A stretch of 64,000 nucleotides of DNA from Benincasa hispida (lineage: Eukaryota > Streptophyta > Magnoliopsida > Cucurbitales > Cucurbitaceae): contig NC_052352.1 in NCBI RefSeq assembly GCF_009727055.1, forward strand, positions 21,075,085 through 21,139,084, written 5' to 3'. Position 1 is the stretch's first letter, and every line of letters starts with the position of its first letter. This document shows positions 60,161 to 64,000 of the stretch, piece by piece. Both the position numbers and the translations under genes were made by a program. The notes beneath the pieces were generated by a model. It saw only the letters and a list, made by a program, of their open reading frames with translations, was not told where the DNA came from and ran no database searches.

Positions 60161-60415
60161 TGTAATCCACTTCATATTTGACAAGTTGCCAAATGATGGC
60201 ATTTCGTGGGTTTTGGAATACACACATTAGACAAAATCCAAAAATATTGGAGAAAATGGAGAAATTCGTCCTTTTTATTTATTTATTTATATATTATGTT
60301 TAATTTATTTATTTTATTGTTATATTATATTATATTATATTTATTTTAATATTATATTTTATTGGTACACGTGTCCACGTTATACTCCTTAAGTTCAACG
60401 AGCATGAACTCCTAT
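60161..60415 (+). repeat. 5' LTR of a small decayed copia element
   Basis: It starts TGTAATCCACTTCATATTTG and shares order and motifs with 62406-62640: TGACA..AAATGATGGCATTT, TTTTGGAATACA, an AT-rich stretch, then ATTGGTACACGTG and AAGTTCAACGAG. The right edge is approximate. Divergence from its partner is large. Confidence 0.45.
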
Positions 60416-60579
60416 CGTTTTCTCCGTTAAAGGTAGGTCCTAAAGGTATGTTGGTTTTTCTCTTTCTTCGTTATAATTAATAAATTAAATGTTGCTTTAC
60501 ATATTGGATATTTATTAAAATTCTAATATAAATATAATATTCTGTAATAGTGTTACTATGAAAATATTATAAAATTAGA

Positions 60580-62400
60580 ATTTGTAGCATTTGATATTAA
60601 TGGTAATAATTATTTGTCATTGGTGCTTGATGCCAAAATACACCTAGATGTCATAAAAATGTGATCATCAGAAAACAATATTTCTTCTTAAAGCTCATGG
60701 ATGCAATTGAGGCTTCAAAATTTTAAACCAATATGTTAGAGAAGACATTTTTCTACATTTTGGATATGCTCATGCAATAGCAATACTGAGAGGAAGGTTT
60801 TAAATAGTATTCTGAACTAATTTCATGTATTCTCATGGCTGAACAAAATAACAAGTTATTGATGAAAAATCATGAATCTCGACCAACTGGAACAACATGA
60901 TTCCCTGAAGTGAATGTTGTGAATGTTAATAATCGTGGTCGAGGTCGAGGTCGTGACAATGACAGAGAAAGAAATTATTATTATTTTCGTAGTGGCCGTT
61001 CTAATCATTTAAATTTCAAAAGAACCACACAAATGATGATCACAAAGGAAAAACTTCATAAGTTAAGAGTTAAAAAAATGTTGAAAATAAATGCTTCCAA
61101 TGTGGAATGACTGATTAGTGGTCACATACTTGTTGTACGTCAAAACACTTAGTTCATCTCTATCATGCCTCTCTCAAGGAAAAAGAGGAAAAATGTGGAA
61201 ACAAATTTTGCATACCATGATAATGAAATATTTTACCCATCCAATATAATAGATTTGAATATGACACATTTTTTCAAATCTTCTGAAGAGAAAATTGGCA
61301 CAATTAATGGCATAACAATTATTTCTGTTGATTTTGAAAATATTTAGTATTAATATTGTCCATTTTTTTATTTTCATATTTTTTCCTCTTTTATTAATAT
61401 TAAATTTTGTATATTCCAAGTGTTTTTTTTAATGTAATTATTTTCTTTTAAAGAAGAAACTTGGGTCATTTCATATGTTGAATGACTAAAAAATGAGTAT
61501 GTACAATACTTACAAGTAGAAAATATTTTTTCAAACTGACAATGATGAAAGTAAAAACCAATACAATATCAGTTCTGCAAACCTAATTGAAGACTTTGGA
61601 AAAGCAAATATTATTTTGTCTAGAAGAACAAAATTTACAATTAACAATACATTGTTTTCTAGTTAGTCAAAGATAAATCTACTTAGTTTTAAAAATATAC
61701 GTTAGAATGGTTATCATATTGAGACTGATAGAAAGAATAATATGGAGTATCTTTATATCATATCTATTGTCTCATGTGAAAAACATATATTAGAAAAGTT
61801 GTCTGTTTTATCTTCTGGATTATATTATACTCATATACAAGTAATTGAAACATATGCAATATTGAATCTAAAGTTCATGAATTCAGAATATTTACAATTT
61901 GACACGACAGATTAGGTCATCCAAGGTCTATAATGATGAGAATAATTATTGAATTCAAATGGACACCAATTGGAGAGTCAGCAATTAGACCATCACTAAC
62001 TAAAGTGAGGATTGAATCATCTGCATTTTTAGAAGGAATTTATGATGATATATGTGGGTTTGTTAACGCACCAAGTGGACCATTTAGATATTTTATGCTA
62101 TTAATAGAGGCATCCAACAAATGGTCACACGTGTGCTTATTATTAAGTCGAAATCTTGCATTTGCAAGATTACTTACTCGAATAATTGAGTTAAGAGTAC
62201 AATTTTCTTATTATACAATTAAAACAATTTGTCTTGATAATGTTGGTGAATTCACATCCCAAGTTTTTGATAAATGTTGAACATCTTGAAGCTCGTTTTT
62301 GATAAATGTTGAACATCTTGAAGCTCATATTCATATACAAAGTGGTTTAACAAAATCATTCATAAAATGTTTGAAATTAATTGCTAGACAATTGCTTAGT
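60580..62400 (+). pseudogene. copia gag-pol relic with integrase core
   Basis: The gag remnants include NVVNVNNRGRGRGRD and a zinc knuckle CFQCGMTD-stop-WSHTC, in which the His codon has become a stop (about 61090-61130). The gag-pre-integrase segment is HDRLGHPRSIMM, out of frame with its neighbours, at about 61900-61940. The integrase core at 62028-62280 has GIYDDICGFVNAPSGPFRYF, KWSHVCLL and ICLDNVGEFTSQ, spacing two of the catalytic acids correctly. A perfect 32-bp tandem duplication (62263-62294 and 62295-62326) breaks the frame. Reverse transcriptase and RNase H are gone, so the element is internally deleted. Confidence 0.8.
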
Positions 62401-62405
62401 ATCCA

Positions 62406-62640
62406 TGTAATCCACCTCTTACTTGTCAAATTACCTATAAATAGTGACATTTAGTGAATTTTGAAATACAAAAAATATTTACACTTTATAGCAAAAAGTT
62501 CCAAAACTAAAAAACACTTCTAGAACTTTTTATTAAATATTTTTAGAATTTTTCTATTTATAATAATTTTTCTTTATTATGTTATTATTATATTATATTT
62601 GATTGGTATTTGTTCTCGTCAAGTTCACAACGATATATGG
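62406..62640 (+). repeat. 3' LTR of the small decayed copia element
   Basis: It starts TGTAATCCACCTCTTACTTG and mirrors the block order of 60161-60415 (TTTTGAAATACA, ATTGGTATTTG, AAGTTCACAACG). It ends only about 210 bp before the VTE1 start codon. Confidence 0.45.
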
Positions 62641-62787
62641 GAAATCATGGCAATGAATGGTAGTTTACTGTAACAGTAGATTTTTTCCCCATTTTGATTG
62701 CAGAATCTTACTGCAATTCAATTTCTCTCCGAAGCAACCTCTCGACTCATTTCTTGTGGTCAATTGCCATGCAGGCAGAGTTTGAGC

Positions 62788-62805
62788 TATATATATATAT
62801 ATAAT
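62788..62805 (+). promoter_or_regulatory. candidate TATA box of VTE1 within a (TA)n run
   Basis: TATATATATATATATAAT lies 45-63 bp upstream of the ATG at 62851. It fits a core promoter with a short leader. Being a TA microsatellite, its length could vary between alleles. Confidence 0.4.
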
Positions 62806-62850
62806 AGCCGACTCGCTTGAATTTCTCTTGTTCCATTTTGGGCAATTGAA

Positions 62851-63176
62851 ATGGAAGCAGCTGTGTTCAATCTACCCTTGTGCGGAATTCATCACTTCTC
62901 TTCCAAATTAATGGAAGCTCAAGCTGGAAAATCCATGTTCGGAGTGGAGCTTCCTCAATCTTTGAAGTCCAGCTCATTTCATCTTCGTTGGGGAGGTTCT
63001 TCGAAGCTGAGGCAGAAATCCAGATCGAGCATCCGAGTATTGGCTTCCAGCTCGAACTCTGTTTATGAATCTTCTGCGACATCGAAAATTGAGAAAGATG
63101 ATGATGGAAGTCTTGTTTGCCCTCCTGGTTATCAGCCCACGCCGGGTAATCGCGAGCTGCGGACTCCTCACAGCGG
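62851..63176 (+). CDS. VTE1: tocopherol cyclase, first exon (partial gene)
   Basis: VTE1 closes the chromanol ring of tocopherols in plastids and plastoglobules, from phytylated benzoquinols; the maize homologue is SXD1. The ATG at 62851 opens a Ser/Arg-rich, acid-poor chloroplast transit peptide (MEAAVFNLPLCGIHHFSSKL..). It leads to VCPPGYQPTPGNRELRTPHS-G, which matches the conserved start of the mature enzyme (PTxxNRELRTPHSGYHFDGT). The exon most likely ends at 63176 (CACAGCGG | GTACGAAG), leaving phase 2. Read-through would give only GYEGSHLAIA and a stop, which is not the family sequence. The next exons are not in the window, so at least 820 bp of intron 1 follows. Confidence 0.85.
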
Positions 63177-64000
63177 GTACGAAGGTTCCCATCTGGCAAT
63201 AGCTTAGCTGTCTTTGTTACGAATTTCTTGCTAATGTTCACTTGAATGATTGAGGGGGTTTCACTAAATGTATCTGTGAAAACCCCCTAGTTTTATATAG
63301 TTCATCTTCGATTTAAATTCCCAACGATTAACAACAACAATCAGGCTCCATTTTTGTTTATTATCCTCTGTTCTGGCTGTAGCGAGATACCTTTTTCAGT
63401 TCGAAATATCCATTATTGACTCTGGTAGTTATGGGGTGTCCTTGATTTGTTAGGTCAACATTTTGAGGTGGTTGAGTAAGAGATTCATAGGTGAGGTAAT
63501 GGGTTATCATTCAGCGAATTGCCTGATTGCTAACCTTTTTTTTTCCTTTGGGAGAAGAAGCAAAATCTTATTCATTGATCAATGAAATTGCAAAGAAAGA
63601 CAGAGAAGAAACTTCCAACTGCCCACAGTGGGTTACAAAAGTGCTCTCCAGGTATAGATTAGAGTAGTAAGAGCAAACTGAGATGAACGTTTACACCAAT
63701 GAAAAAGCAGTACAAGGAATAGTGTCCATAACCTGATGAATTGTGACTCGTTATCAAAACCCATTACTTGACCAACCAAAAACCATTGAATAGAGTGAGC
63801 ATAGAGCAAGAAACCAGAAATCTGATTTGAATGCTCCTTTGTGTAAAGGTAGAAGCACAACATATTTTTGCATCTCTGGTATGAATATTGCATACAATGA
63901 GTTACAATTTCTAGACGTCTTCTGGTGCATTTGTACCTGGTGTAACCTTGTTTTTGTTATGTGATTTGAGGTGAATAATTATTCTTTTTTAGAACTTAGC
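63177..64000 (+). other. VTE1 intron 1 (start), with a retroelement-like tail
   Basis: No further VTE1 coding sequence is seen before the window ends. From 63536 a T-run followed by CCTTTGGGAGAAGAAGCAAA and CTTATTCATTGATCAATGAA resembles the reversed 3' end of a plant retroposon or LINE, which is only a suggestion. The minus-strand frame at 63633-63893 has no recognisable features. Confidence 0.45.

Noticed and set aside
63633..63893. 86-residue minus-strand frame near the right end
   Set aside because: It lies inside the presumed VTE1 intron with no domain, no splice signals and a retroposon-like surrounding.

Overview
This window is plant nuclear DNA, almost certainly from a eudicot. Two plant genes with spliced exons sit at the edges of an AT-rich sea of retrotransposons. 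Several repeat styles remind me of cucurbits, but that is inference and I cannot prove the family.

Layout. 1-4000: AT-rich intergenic DNA with a possible last exon of an unidentified gene (102-250), a tRNA-related SINE-like head, a LINE RNase H relic and a MITE. 4100-11374 (minus strand): a complete 12-exon gene for ER membrane protein complex subunit 1 (EMC1). I could reconstruct it exon by exon: every junction is GT-AG, the phase is kept throughout and the total is 984 codons. 12003-15650: a terminal-inverted-repeat DNA element carrying a degenerate minisatellite, split by a solo LTR. A second copy of this element at 56112-57625 lacks that LTR. 15845-52415: one 36.6 kb nest of transposons. 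The outermost unit is a Ty1/copia element with 5' LTR 15845-17878, an initiator-Met-type primer site at 17881, decayed gag-pol at 46172-50384 and 3' LTR 50385-52415. It has been entered by two solo LTRs. One of these (18207-42027) was itself broken by an inverted solo LTR, a second-family LTR and a CACTA DNA transposon that carries a captured FKBP-type exon. 52416-60160: AT-rich intergenic DNA with MITEs and relics. 60161-62640: a decayed second copia element. 62851-63176: the first exon of tocopherol cyclase (VTE1), whose remainder lies to the right of the window.

The only host genes with clear function are EMC1 (insertion and biogenesis of multipass membrane proteins in the ER) and VTE1 (vitamin E synthesis in plastids). 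They are convergent neither in pathway nor in position, and the nest simply separates them.

Quality warning. Part of the middle is not trustworthy genome sequence. Exact Nextera/Tn5 mosaic-end junctions sit at 46450-46483, 46563-46600 and 56357-56394, the first two beside a 74-bp duplication of gag. Block 21421-26350 is a heavily corrupted second copy of 17746-21420. Block 28861-31002 repeats 26527-28673 across a 25-N gap. Open frames there are artefacts. I found no new defence, CRISPR or operon-like system. The most interesting biology is the reconstructable nested insertion history and the gene-capturing CACTA element.
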